A DNA stretch of 13,989 nucleotides from VAZQ01 sp035300505 (GCA_035300505.1 DATGVJ010000495.1:1-13989); one strand, 5' to 3'; positions 1 through 6,494 are shown, counted from the first letter of the stretch. The notes: generated from the letters alone by a model not told the origin. Translations and numbers: made by a program.

Positions 1-1
1 C

Positions 2-235
2 AAAGGCATTGGCACGGAGGCAGTGCAGGCGCTGCTCGATTATTGCACGGACAAGCTCGATGTGCATCGGGTCGATGCCTTGATCCATCCCGACAACATA
101 GCTTCGATCCGGCTCGTCAAGCGACTGGAGTTTCGTTGCGAAGGCGGCCCATTGACCGATTACTGGCGCCTTGGTGACCGATATCTCAGTGTGATGATCT
201 ATGCCCGCATCAATCTCGGCGTCACAACGCTTTAA
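2..235 (+). CDS. GNAT-family N-acetyltransferase, C-terminal part (5' end outside the window)
   Basis: The reading frame is open from the first bases of the window to a TAA at 233-235, so only about 77 C-terminal residues are present. The visible protein begins KGIGTEAVQALLDY. This fits the end of the acetyl-CoA pyrophosphate-binding loop (Q/R-x-x-G-x-G/A) and the helix after it. It is followed by 'HRVDALIHPDNIASIRLVKRLEF', the pattern typical of RimJ/RimL-like GNATs (N-x-x-S-x-x-L/V-x-x-x-x-GF). The tail 'DRYLSVMIYARI' resembles the final strand of these enzymes. Family knowledge: such proteins move an acetyl group from acetyl-CoA to an amine on a protein, antibiotic or small molecule. The substrate cannot be told from this fragment. 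The gene converges on the minus-strand M20 hydrolase gene, with 48 nt between the two stop codons and only a weak hairpin there (AAGTCA...TGACTT). A GTG at 23 is internal, not a start. Confidence 0.8.
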   Translation, partial: KGIGTEAVQALLDYCTDKLDVHRVDALIHPDNIASIRLVKRLEFRCEGGPLTDYWRLGDRYLSVMIYARINLGVTTL

Positions 236-283
236 AGTCAAAAGAACACGCGTGACTTCAATGCCGGTGATGCGGGCAAGCGC

Positions 284-1765
284 TCACCCGCCATCCGGCC
301 CGCTTGGATTGTTGCGGTAATCGAGCGGCGGCGCGCGCTCGTCGATCAGCGGCTTGTAGACGAATCCGGGCCCACGACTTTTGTCGAACTCGGCTTTTGC
401 GGCCGCGATCAGGTCGGGACTGGCATAGAGCTGCGCGGTCGTGAGCGCGAGGGTCTTTGCCGCCACCAGCATGCCCTTGAGTCCGATGCCGGTGCCGCCG
501 GCGGCCGTCGCCTGCCAGCTGTGCGAGGCGGTGCCCGGGACCCAGGTCGCGGTATTAAGCGTTGCGAGCGGCGTGACCCAGCTCACATCGCCGGAATCAG
601 TCGATGAATATTTCTGACCGTTGAACTGGTAGGGGCGAATGTCCTTGAAACTGGTCAGCGCCGGCAGCGTCCGGTTGCCAAGCGACTTCTGCATACGTTC
701 GCCCCACGCCATTTCCTCAGCGGTCCATTCCGGACCGCCGACGCGGCGCAGGTTCGCATCCATCAGGCGGCCAAGCGTGTCGTTGGGCAGCGTGCTGTAG
801 ACGCCGTTGATCAATTCATGTTCGACCCTGGTGCCGGTGCCAAGGGCGGCGCCCTCGGCGGCTTTCTTGATGCGCTCGAACACGTCGGCGACCACGCGCG
901 GGTCCGGGTGACGGACATAGTAATAAGACTCGGCGAACTCCGGCACCACATTGGGTGCGGCGCCACCGTTAGTGATCACATAGTGGATACGCGTCTCCTG
1001 CGGCACGTGTTCCCGCAGATAGTTGACCATGACGTTCATGATCTCGACGCCATCGAGCGCGGAGCGGCCGCGATCGGGCGCCGCGGCGGCGTGCGCCGGC
1101 TGGCCGTGGAAGCGGAATTTCGCGCTCGTATTGGCGAGGTTGCGATCCTGTGAGGCATTGTTGGCATCGCTCGGGTGCCAATAGAGAGTCACGTCGACAT
1201 CCTTGAACAGGCCGGCGCGCACCATATAGACCTTGCCGCCGCCACCTTCCTCGGCGGGCGTGCCGTAGACGCGGATCTGGCCCTGGGTGCCGGTTTCCTC
1301 AAGCCAGCCCTTGACCGCGATCGCAGCCGCGACGGCTCCGGAACCGAAGAGATGGTGGCCGCAAGCCTGACCCGCACTCTGGCCCAGGATGGGACTGCGT
1401 TCCGGTATCGCGGCCTGCGAGAGACCCGGAAGCGCGTCCATTTCGGCGAGGATCGCAATCACCGGACCGTCGCTGGTGCCGGCGCGCGCAATGAATGCGG
1501 TCGGGATACCGGCGACACCGGCGTCAATGCGAAAGCCGGCGCGCTTGAGTTCGTCCTGCAGCAGCGCCGTCGTCTTGGTCTCCTGGTATCCGAACTCAGG
1601 TGCGTTCCAGATTTTCAGCGCGACATCGGATATCTGAGGCGCATAGGCGTCGATACTCTTGAGGAGCTTGTTTTGGTGTTCGGCGGAAAGCTCGGCTGCG
1701 CCGACGCGCGTCGCAACAACGAGCGCAAGGCACGCGGCCGTGGCGAACAGCGATGATGTCTTCAT
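284..1765 (-). CDS. Exported M20D-family metallo-amidohydrolase (AbgB-like)
   Basis: This 493-aa protein starts at an ATG with a GAGAG ribosome site about 7 nt upstream. Residues 1-24 form a signal peptide (hydrophobic core LFATAACLALVVA, cut near VGA/AEL), so it should act in the periplasm. The dinuclear metal site of the M20D peptidases is complete by pattern: 'ACGHH' gives C135 and H137, 'TPAEEGG' gives catalytic E172 and ligand E173, 'YWHPSD' gives H197, and 'GTASHSW' gives H415. A 'GQPAHAA' stretch near 221 marks the inserted dimerisation domain. Family knowledge: M20D enzymes cleave amide bonds of N-acyl amino acids or p-aminobenzoyl-glutamate; length and the SHSW motif fit the AbgB branch. 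The real substrate is unknown. One oddity: H138 follows the CGH motif where Asn or Asp is usual. The stop of the outer-membrane protein gene lies 32 nt upstream on the same strand, so the two genes are probably co-transcribed. Confidence 0.88.
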   Translation of the reverse strand: MKTSSLFATAACLALVVATRVGAAELSAEHQNKLLKSIDAYAPQISDVALKIWNAPEFGYQETKTTALLQDELKRAGFRIDAGVAGIPTAFIARAGTSDGPVIAILAEMDALPGLSQAAIPERSPILGQSAGQACGHHLFGSGAVAAAIAVKGWLEETGTQGQIRVYGTPAEEGGGGKVYMVRAGLFKDVDVTLYWHPSDANNASQDRNLANTSAKFRFHGQPAHAAAAPDRGRSALDGVEIMNVMVNYLREHVPQETRIHYVITNGGAAPNVVPEFAESYYYVRHPDPRVVADVFERIKKAAEGAALGTGTRVEHELINGVYSTLPNDTLGRLMDANLRRVGGPEWTAEEMAWGERMQKSLGNRTLPALTSFKDIRPYQFNGQKYSSTDSGDVSWVTPLATLNTATWVPGTASHSWQATAAGGTGIGLKGMLVAAKTLALTTAQLYASPDLIAAAKAEFDKSRGPGFVYKPLIDERAPPLDYRNNPSGPDGG

Positions 1766-1797
1766 TGGGTTACTCTCGGCGTATCAACGGCCGGCAG

Positions 1798-2499
1798 TCA
1801 CCATTTGTAGTTCAGGCCGACTCGACCAACGACTGCCGTATTCGTGAAGCGGCCAACATATCCATTACCAAATACGCCCTGCACCGTCGAGGTTCCGAGA
1901 TCGACGTAAAGTGCTTCCGCCTTCGCGGACCAGTGCTCGGCGAATATGTGCTCGATGCCACCACCGGCGGTCCAGCCGGTTCTGGTCTTATTATTGAAAT
2001 ACCCGCCGAACAATACGGGTACCTGGTTGTTGACGTGACCTGCGGCAAAACCGCCAGTCGCATAGATCATCGTCGACGACATGGCGATGCCGACGCGACC
2101 GCGAACCGTTGCCAACGAAGACAATTTTGATGAAAAGGCAAAGGTTGGAGAAGCAACAATGTTGGCCGAACCAGACGCATCGGCCCAATTCCCGTCCACC
2201 TCAATCCCATAAACATATTGCTGATATTGCCAGTTGAAGCCAGCCTGACCGCCGAAAGTGCCGCCGGATGAATTGACGGTTGCGTCGCCGGTGTTGCCCG
2301 GCGGATCACTGACGTGCGCCTTGGCCCGCTGCCAGATGCCGCCGCCATTTATACCAATATAGAAACCGGCCCATGTCCAGACTGGCGCAGCGGCGGGTGC
2401 CTTGTCAACGACGGGCGCGCGACGAACCGGCAGATCTGCTGCCGCTGCCGCGAACGTCAATGCAAGTACCGAAACGGACGTGAGCAATGAACGTTTCAT
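1798..2499 (-). CDS. Outer-membrane beta-barrel protein (Omp25/31-like porin family)
   Basis: The 233-aa protein starts at ATG 2499, chosen because GGGGGAG lies about 4 nt upstream. A TTG 18 nt further upstream would place that ribosome site inside the gene. A signal peptide covers residues 1-21 (MKRSLLTSVSVLALTFAAAAA, then DLPVRRAP). The mature start with a Pro/Ala-rich linker and then 'WTWAGFYIGINGGGIW' is the classic start of the eight-stranded Omp25/31-type barrels of Hyphomicrobiales. The chain ends '..VVGRVGLNYKW', with alternating residues and a terminal aromatic, the usual signal for outer-membrane insertion. Gly and aromatic residues dominate and there is no cysteine. Family knowledge: such proteins are abundant, often lipid- or peptidoglycan-associated, and often present in many paralogues. 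They may be structural rather than true pores. The M20D hydrolase gene follows 32 nt downstream. Confidence 0.88.
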   Translation of the reverse strand: MKRSLLTSVSVLALTFAAAAADLPVRRAPVVDKAPAAAPVWTWAGFYIGINGGGIWQRAKAHVSDPPGNTGDATVNSSGGTFGGQAGFNWQYQQYVYGIEVDGNWADASGSANIVASPTFAFSSKLSSLATVRGRVGIAMSSTMIYATGGFAAGHVNNQVPVLFGGYFNNKTRTGWTAGGGIEHIFAEHWSAKAEALYVDLGTSTVQGVFGNGYVGRFTNTAVVGRVGLNYKW

Positions 2500-2572
2500 C
2501 CAACTCCCCCATCGCAAAGCGCGCTGTAGATTCTAACCCAGTGCTGGCCACAATCCAATGGGTCTAGTTGGA

Positions 2573-2602
2573 TTTATACAAAGTGTTGCTTGGATGCATC
2601 AA
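2573..2602 (-). promoter_or_regulatory. Likely sigma-70 promoter for the outer-membrane protein gene
   Basis: Reading the minus strand, TTGATG (2602-2597) is followed after 18 nt by TATAAA (2578-2573). Each hexamer differs little from the consensus, in a locally AT-rich patch. Transcription would start near 2566, giving a leader of about 67 nt before ATG 2499. The site lies between the stop of the acyl-CoA synthetase gene (2626) and the barrel gene. This suggests the barrel and hydrolase genes have their own promoter. It is a match by eye only. Confidence 0.5.
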
Positions 2603-2625
2603 CGGGCGCACGGAAAATGGTAAAA

Positions 2626-4077
2626 TCATGAGCCGGTCACGATTTTGACCAGCTGTTTCCGGTCGATTTTGCCGGTTTCATTCCGGGCAATGTCTGTGAC
2701 GGTTACAAACCGCGATGGGACAAATTCGGCTGGCAGGAACTTCTGGCAGTGCCCCCGCAGACCCGTTTCAGCGGCCTGCGATCGCCACACCACGGCGGCG
2801 CAAATCCTCTCAATTCCGAGAGGGTCGGTCACTCCAACCACGCCGGCTTGCGCGACCGCGGGAAATGACATCAGCACATGCTCGATGCGCTCCGGATTGA
2901 TCTTGTCGCCTCCCACGTTGAGGACGGCCGTTTCCCGTCCCAAAATGGTCAGCATTCGATCCGCGGTGACGGCTCCCAGATCGCCCGGGTAGAACCAGCC
3001 GTCCTTGAATGTCTTTGCCGATACATCAGGATCACCCACGTAGCCGTCGACGCAAAGCGGTCCGCGAATGCGGATGCGTCCCGGTTCGCCGGCCGGCAAA
3101 GCACGGCCGGCATCATCGGCGGCCTCGACGGCGAGCGCCGGGGCTACATATCCGACGGCACCACGAATTGAAGTAACGACCTTCGCCGACGCTACCGCCA
3201 CGATCCCGGCTTCGGTGGAGCCGTAGCCGTAATTCAGGTTGCTGCAGAGTTCCGCCCGAATTCGGTCGGATAGCACTTGGGACAGCAGGCTGCCACCCAT
3301 GTAGATCGCTTCCAAGCCGCTCGCGAACGGCGGCGCCTGATTGTAATAGTCTGCAAATTCAGCGACCGCAGCAGGCGCCGCAATCACGCCTTGAACCTTG
3401 TACAGTCCGAACGCCTGCATCGTCTCGATTGGCTCCAATCCGCGAAATATGACCATGCCGCCGCGCGCCAAAACGTACAACACGGCGAAATAGCCAAATG
3501 CCGTCGCGAGGCCGGGATCGACGAAAATCCGCGAACAGTTGAACATGGCGGCACCGAGCACCCAGAAGTAATGGTAGATTCTTGCCAGTACCATCTGCTG
3601 ACTGAATCCGACGGCCCTTGCCTCCCCGGTCGTTCCCGACGTGAGTGCGATCCTTTCGAGATATTCATCCTCGCCGCCGCGGACATGCGAATCTTCCAAT
3701 GCAATGCCGTCGCCCGCGATCCAGCTGCCATCTGCGATGATGACTCGGCTGGCGTTGTTGAACACAATCGGGGTCTCGCTGATCGCGGCTGCGACATGAA
3801 GCTCTTTCGGCAGATTGGGATTCCGCGCCGAAAGCGTCACCACCCCAATCCGCGACAGCCCGAGAATGAAGGCAATGTGCAGGATGGGGTCGCGAATAAA
3901 GATTGCCGCCACGTCGCCTCGCGCCAGCCCGAGCGCACGTCCGCGTCGACTGATGTTGTGAATAAAACGTTCCAAGCGGGCGTAACTGACAACGTTCAAA
4001 TCGGAACCGGGCGCGCACAGCGCAGGGGCCGGCGGTCGCTGTCGGCACTGGTACAGGACGAGATCGACGATATTCAT
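2626..4077 (-). CDS. AMP-forming acyl-CoA synthetase/ligase-like protein (ANL superfamily)
   Basis: The 483-aa protein is read from ATG 4077; a TTG at 4086 is an alternative, and neither has a strong ribosome site. The ANL motifs occur in order: phosphate loop 'LTSGTTGEARAV' (145-156), 'YGYGSTEAG' (283-291), 'GWFYPGDLG' (360-368, D366 binding the ribose), hinge region 'GRETAVLNVGGDKINPERIE' (380-399), and 'NETGKIDRKQL' (466-476) with the catalytic Lys470. Family knowledge: these enzymes adenylate a carboxylic acid with ATP and then pass the acyl group to CoA or a carrier protein. The substrate cannot be assigned. The protein is short for the family (usually 500-560). Its phosphate loop has Ala-Arg where Pro-Lys is usual, so kinetics or role may differ. 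No signal peptide is seen, so it should be cytoplasmic. No dehydrogenase, thioesterase, carrier or other partner lies nearby. The Bug protein gene is 130 nt upstream on the same strand. Confidence 0.85.
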   Translation of the reverse strand: MNIVDLVLYQCRQRPPAPALCAPGSDLNVVSYARLERFIHNISRRGRALGLARGDVAAIFIRDPILHIAFILGLSRIGVVTLSARNPNLPKELHVAAAISETPIVFNNASRVIIADGSWIAGDGIALEDSHVRGGEDEYLERIALTSGTTGEARAVGFSQQMVLARIYHYFWVLGAAMFNCSRIFVDPGLATAFGYFAVLYVLARGGMVIFRGLEPIETMQAFGLYKVQGVIAAPAAVAEFADYYNQAPPFASGLEAIYMGGSLLSQVLSDRIRAELCSNLNYGYGSTEAGIVAVASAKVVTSIRGAVGYVAPALAVEAADDAGRALPAGEPGRIRIRGPLCVDGYVGDPDVSAKTFKDGWFYPGDLGAVTADRMLTILGRETAVLNVGGDKINPERIEHVLMSFPAVAQAGVVGVTDPLGIERICAAVVWRSQAAETGLRGHCQKFLPAEFVPSRFVTVTDIARNETGKIDRKQLVKIVTGS

Positions 4078-4207
4078 CGCTTGCAAGCTTACATCGGTTC
4101 CCAGCGATCACGGAAGGGGGACGCGATTTCGCCTCATGGTACGGCGGAGGCGACGTCTCGACCTTCCCGTCACTACCTGGCGGCTAGGATCATTCCAGTT
4201 TGCCGTT

Positions 4208-5179
4208 CTAATCCGCCTTGGCGCCGGAGAATTTCACGACTTTAGCCCATTTCTCGGTTTCCGTCGCGACGAGAGCCCCGAATTCACCGGGCGTACCGCC
4301 GATGATCGTGCCGCCCATGTCGGTGAAGCGGCTGCGCACTTTAGGGTCGTTGAGCGCGCTGTTGATCTCGCGGTTCAATCGCTCGACGATTGTTGCGGGC
4401 GTATCCTTGGGCACGCCGATGCCGTACCAGACGCTGGTCTCATAGTCCGGGACGAACTCTCCGATGGCCGGCACATCCGGCAATGCGTCATTGCGCTTGG
4501 CCGTGGTGATGCCCAGCGGTCGCACGACGTGATGCCGGATGTGTTCGAGCGAGTTGCCGATGGCGTCGAACATCACATGCACCTGCCCGCCGATCAGGTC
4601 TTGCAGCGCGGCCGCCCCTCCGCGATAGGGGACATGGACCATGTCGATGCCGGCCAGCATCTTGAACAATTCGCCGGAGACATGGCTTGCATTGCCGGTA
4701 CCGGCAGACGCCATGTTGATCCTGCCCGGATTGGCTTTGGCATAGGCGATAAATTCGGGGACAGTCTTGGCGGGAAACGACGGGTTCACCACCATCACGC
4801 TCGCCAGGCGGACAAGGCCGGCGACCGGGACGATGTCGCGCTGGAAATTGAAATTGAGTTTGTCGTAGAGCGTTGCGTTGATGGTGTTTCCGGCGGTGAC
4901 ATAGAGCAGCGTATAACCATCGGCCGGCGCGCGCACGACGGCTTCGGTCGCGATATTGGTGCCGGCGCCCGGGCGGTTCTCGATCACGAAGGGCTGCCCC
5001 ATCCGTTCCGACAGCGCCTGGCCCATGAGCCGGGCAATGAGATCAGTGCCGCCGCCGGGCGGGAAGCCGACCACAAGATGAACCGGCCGCGTTGGATAAG
5101 TTTGTGCGAAGGCGCGGCCCGACAGCGCCGGCAACATGGCGACTGTCAGTGCCAGCAATTCGCGGCGGTCACAGATCAT
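4208..5179 (-). CDS. Tripartite tricarboxylate transporter substrate-binding protein (Bug/TctC family)
   Basis: The protein is 323 aa from ATG 5179. A TTG at 5245 would add 22 residues before the signal peptide and is less likely. The N-terminus 'MICDRRELLALTVAMLPALSGRAFA' is a signal peptide, with cleavage before QTYPTRP, so the protein is periplasmic. The Bug fold is shown by 'YPTRPVHLVVGFPPGGGTDLIARL' and 'ENRPGAGTNIA', the two conserved loops that hold the ligand carboxylates. Further matches are 'ADGYTLLYVT', the 'VPYRGGAAALQDLIGGQV' stretch, and 'DVPAIGEFVPDYE'. Length matches the family (about 320). Family knowledge: Bug proteins bind carboxylic acids for TctAB permeases, but most genome copies are orphans. 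No tctA or tctB is present here, so the ligand is unknown. The Arg pair before the hydrophobic core is only a weak Tat motif. Confidence 0.9.
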   Translation of the reverse strand: MICDRRELLALTVAMLPALSGRAFAQTYPTRPVHLVVGFPPGGGTDLIARLMGQALSERMGQPFVIENRPGAGTNIATEAVVRAPADGYTLLYVTAGNTINATLYDKLNFNFQRDIVPVAGLVRLASVMVVNPSFPAKTVPEFIAYAKANPGRINMASAGTGNASHVSGELFKMLAGIDMVHVPYRGGAAALQDLIGGQVHVMFDAIGNSLEHIRHHVVRPLGITTAKRNDALPDVPAIGEFVPDYETSVWYGIGVPKDTPATIVERLNREINSALNDPKVRSRFTDMGGTIIGGTPGEFGALVATETEKWAKVVKFSGAKAD

Positions 5180-5292
5180 GAGCGGGTGCTCCGGCTTTGA
5201 TGAACGTGGCTTCGACGTTCCGCGCGTGGGCTCATTGAAAAGCAACGGGCGAAGAAACTCAACCCGATTGAAGCGATGCGCAACCAGTGTTG

Positions 5293-5312
5293 GAATTGAT
5301 CCATATCAATTC
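5293..5312. promoter_or_regulatory. FNR/FixK-type operator (perfect inverted repeat)
   Basis: The core TTGAT-CCAT-ATCAA (5296-5309) matches exactly the TTGAT-N4-ATCAA consensus bound by FNR, Anr and rhizobial FixK proteins. The symmetry extends to 8-bp arms, GAATTGAT and ATCAATTC. The site lies in the 298-nt divergent gap between the Bug protein gene (-) and the Asn-repeat protein gene (+). The centre is at 5302.5, about 41.5 nt before a start site predicted from a -10-like CAATAT (5333-5338). That is the standard spacing for activation of the plus-strand gene. On the minus side no good -10 is found at the matching distance. The regulator gene is not in the window. Binding is inferred from sequence alone. 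Confidence 0.65.
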
Positions 5313-5332
5313 AATGTTGTGATAGCGAGATT

Positions 5333-5338
5333 CAATAT
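5333..5338 (+). promoter_or_regulatory. Putative -10 element of the FNR/FixK-dependent promoter
   Basis: CAATAT lies in an AT-rich run (5331-5342) and shares 4 of 6 bases with TATAAT. Transcription would begin near 5344-5345. This leaves a leader of about 133 nt before the Asn-repeat gene. No separate -35 hexamer is needed where an FNR-type activator overlaps that position. Weak on its own; supported mainly by its spacing from the operator. Confidence 0.4.
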
Positions 5339-5362
5339 TTTCTCATGTTTTTGCCGTAAAGG

Positions 5363-5443
5363 TTGAGCGGTCGAAAAATTGCTGAGACAGCACCAACAGT
5401 GAACGAGCGGACGGTTAAGGAGAGAATCTCTTCGGCCGCTCAA
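5363..5443 (+). repeat. Inverted repeat in the leader of the Asn-repeat gene
   Basis: TTGAGCGG (5363-5370) is complementary to CCGCTCAA (5436-5443). Between the arms lies a further small stem at 5421-5431 (AGAG-AAT-CTCT). Together they could fold most of the untranslated leader, leaving the ribosome site GAGGAG (5465-5470) free. No known riboswitch class is recognised. The long 65-nt loop makes this modest evidence. Confidence 0.3.
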
Positions 5444-5477
5444 TCAATATCAACATAACCACGTGAGGAGAAAATCC

Positions 5478-6068
5478 ATGAACTATCGCGCGCTTCTCTG
5501 CGGCGCCCTTACGGTAGCCGCCACGTCGCTAACGGCTGTTCCAAGCTCGGCGATGCCGATATCGCCAGCCTCCATTTTGACGGCGGCCGAGGATTCCGAC
5601 CTGATCGTACAGGTTCGCGGTCCGGAGAAGAAAGGCGGTAAAACCGCAAGCCGCAGCGCGGGAGCCAGTCGCAGCGCTAGCAGCAATGCGAAGGGGAATC
5701 GCAATGCGAAAGTGGACGCCAATGACAAAGTGAATCGCAATGCGAACGCTAACGGTAATGCGAACGTGAACCGCAATGCGAACGCTAACGGCAATGCGAA
5801 CGTGAACCGCAATGCGAATGTTAACGGCAACGCAAACGTCAACAGGAACACCAATGTAAATGCGAACCGCAACGCAAATGTGAACGCGGTAGCTGTGGTC
5901 CGTCCATGGACGCCACGTCCGTATTACGGCACGGTTGTCGCGGGCGTAACACTTGGCACAGTCATCTATACGACCACCGTTCCGGCAGCGCCATCGCCTG
6001 AAGTGTGCTGGGTATGGTCGAATTCAGCGCATACCCAAGGCTATTGGGATTATTGTGTGTCTTTGTAA
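5478..6068 (+). CDS. Secreted asparagine-repeat protein of unknown function
   Basis: The protein is 196 aa, starting at ATG 5478 with GAGGAG (5465-5470) 7 nt upstream; a GTG at 5463 overlaps that site and is rejected. A signal peptide covers residues 1-25 (MNYRALLCGALTVAATSLTAVPSSA). Residues 48-85 are rich in Lys, Arg, Ser, Ala and Gly. Residues 86-137 follow an 'N-x-N-x' pattern with Asn at every second position and Arg once per 12 residues. The C-terminal 55 residues are different: 'RPWTPRPYYGTVVAGVTLGTVIYTTTV', then 'PEVCWVWSNSAHTQGYWDYC'. This tail has a glycine-rich hydrophobic patch and two cysteines (C177, C193) that could form a disulfide in the periplasm. I do not recognise a named family. 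The C-terminal part looks like a conserved small domain and the repeat like a spacer or surface-exposed filament. In an extended strand all Asn side chains would face one way. It is preceded by an FNR/FixK-type box and followed by a terminator. Confidence 0.82.
   Translation: MNYRALLCGALTVAATSLTAVPSSAMPISPASILTAAEDSDLIVQVRGPEKKGGKTASRSAGASRSASSNAKGNRNAKVDANDKVNRNANANGNANVNRNANANGNANVNRNANVNGNANVNRNTNVNANRNANVNAVAVVRPWTPRPYYGTVVAGVTLGTVIYTTTVPAAPSPEVCWVWSNSAHTQGYWDYCVSL
5733..5876 (+). repeat. 36-bp tandem repeat (12-residue NRNANANGNANV unit)
   Basis: Three near-identical units lie at 5733-5768, 5769-5804 and 5805-5840. Units 1 and 2 differ at only two third-codon positions. A diverged fourth unit (5841-5876) reads NRNTNVNANRNA. 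Partial units precede it (NAKGNRNAKVDA). All units keep the frame, so copy number can change without breaking the protein. Differences are mostly silent or conservative, suggesting recent duplication under selection for the pattern. Confidence 0.9.
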
Positions 6069-6185
6069 GCCGCACTGGAGGGCGCGGTCTGTTGGCCGCT
6101 TCGCGGAACCGACGCCTCGCGAATGCGACCTGATCGCGTCGTGAAGGCCGTCCCATTGCCCCTTGCTGCACAGGACAAAGCTCAC

Positions 6186-6224
6186 GAGCGGCCAGCTTCA
6201 TCGAAGCTGGCCGCTCTTCTATTT
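6186..6224 (+). terminator. Rho-independent terminator after the Asn-repeat gene
   Basis: A 14-bp perfect stem has arms GAGCGGCCAGCTTC (6186-6199) and GAAGCTGGCCGCTC (6203-6216), loop ATC, and tail TTCTATTT on the plus strand. It lies 118 nt after the stop of the Asn-repeat gene. The T tract is short and interrupted, so efficiency is uncertain. The minus strand lacks a T tract. Confidence 0.65.
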
Positions 6225-6273
6225 GATCAAGTGCGTCTTCTTCCTGCGGCGCGCATTTGGGGCGCCGCCGTTC

Positions 6274-6341
6274 GTAGTTCCGCGTTTTACGCGGCTTTGA
6301 TCACGTGCCATGAAGAAAGAACCGCCTAAAGGCGGAACTAC
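6274..6341. repeat. REPIN-like element: inverted pair of GTAG-headed hairpins
   Basis: The first copy on the plus strand is GTAGTT followed by CCGCG-TTTTA-CGCGG (6274-6294). The second, on the minus strand (6341-6322), is GTAGTT followed by CCGCC-TTTA-GGCGG. The two share the head and stem, and one base pair has flipped (G-C to C-G) with pairing kept. The whole 68-bp unit therefore begins GTAGTTCCGC and ends GCGGAACTAC. A GTAG head followed by an imperfect hairpin, arranged as outward-facing inverted doublets, is the definition of REP doublets (REPINs) moved by RAYT transposases. No RAYT gene is in the window. The assignment is inferred from form only; copy number in the genome is not known from here. 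Confidence 0.55.
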
Positions 6342-6440
6342 AAACAAAGCCGCACGATTTGGTTATTGTTCAAAGTGTCCTTACCACGAGAAATTGCGCC
6401 AAACGAAGGTGCCGCCGGCCCCTAGGAACGCCCACAAAAC

Positions 6441-6472
6441 AGCAGCGCCCCGGCGTGAGCCGGGGCGCTGCT
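6441..6472 (-). terminator. Terminator of the BI-1 family gene
   Basis: A 14-bp perfect stem (AGCAGCGCCCCGGC, 6441-6454, with its complement at 6459-6472) has a 4-nt loop. Read on the minus strand it is followed by a TGTTTTG tail. It begins 22 nt after the BI-1 stop codon. The plus-strand side has only CTTT, so it may act weakly in that direction too. Confidence 0.75.
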
Positions 6473-6494
6473 TTGGCAGGATGCGACTGCGCAA

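Larger units (their letters stand above)
6069..6494. other. Non-coding gap with two terminators and a REPIN-like element
   Basis: No convincing gene is found in these 426 nt; the open frames that cross it have no ribosome sites and no family resemblance. From left to right it holds about 115 nt without clear structure, a perfect 14-bp hairpin (6186-6216), an inverted pair of GTAG-headed hairpins (6274-6341) with a stray GCGGCTTTG-type arm at 6345-6353, and a second perfect 14-bp hairpin (6441-6472) just past the BI-1 gene. Confidence 0.7.

Noticed and set aside
236..283. Terminator between the convergent GNAT and M20D genes
   Set aside because: Only a 6-bp stem (AAGTCA/TGACTT) with a 12-nt loop and no T tract is visible, which is too weak to annotate.
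5105..5179. Tat export signal on the Bug protein
   Set aside because: An Arg pair (DRREL) precedes the hydrophobic core, but the rest of the S/T-R-R-x-F-L-K motif is absent; an ordinary Sec signal is as likely.
3277..5200. Two long plus-strand frames (3277-4245 and 4136-5200)
   Set aside because: They run antisense to the acyl-CoA synthetase and Bug genes, whose proteins show full family motifs. The antisense products are Arg/His/Asp-rich with no recognisable fold, as expected from high-GC shadow frames.
5483..5872. 129-residue minus-strand frame with repeating Phe-Ala-Leu blocks
   Set aside because: It is the antisense image of the Asn-repeat gene; the periodic hydrophobic look comes from the 36-bp DNA repeat. 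It has no ribosome site or promoter.
5733..5876. CRISPR-like array
   Set aside because: The units are contiguous with no spacers, keep the reading frame and differ at third codon positions, so this is a coding minisatellite.
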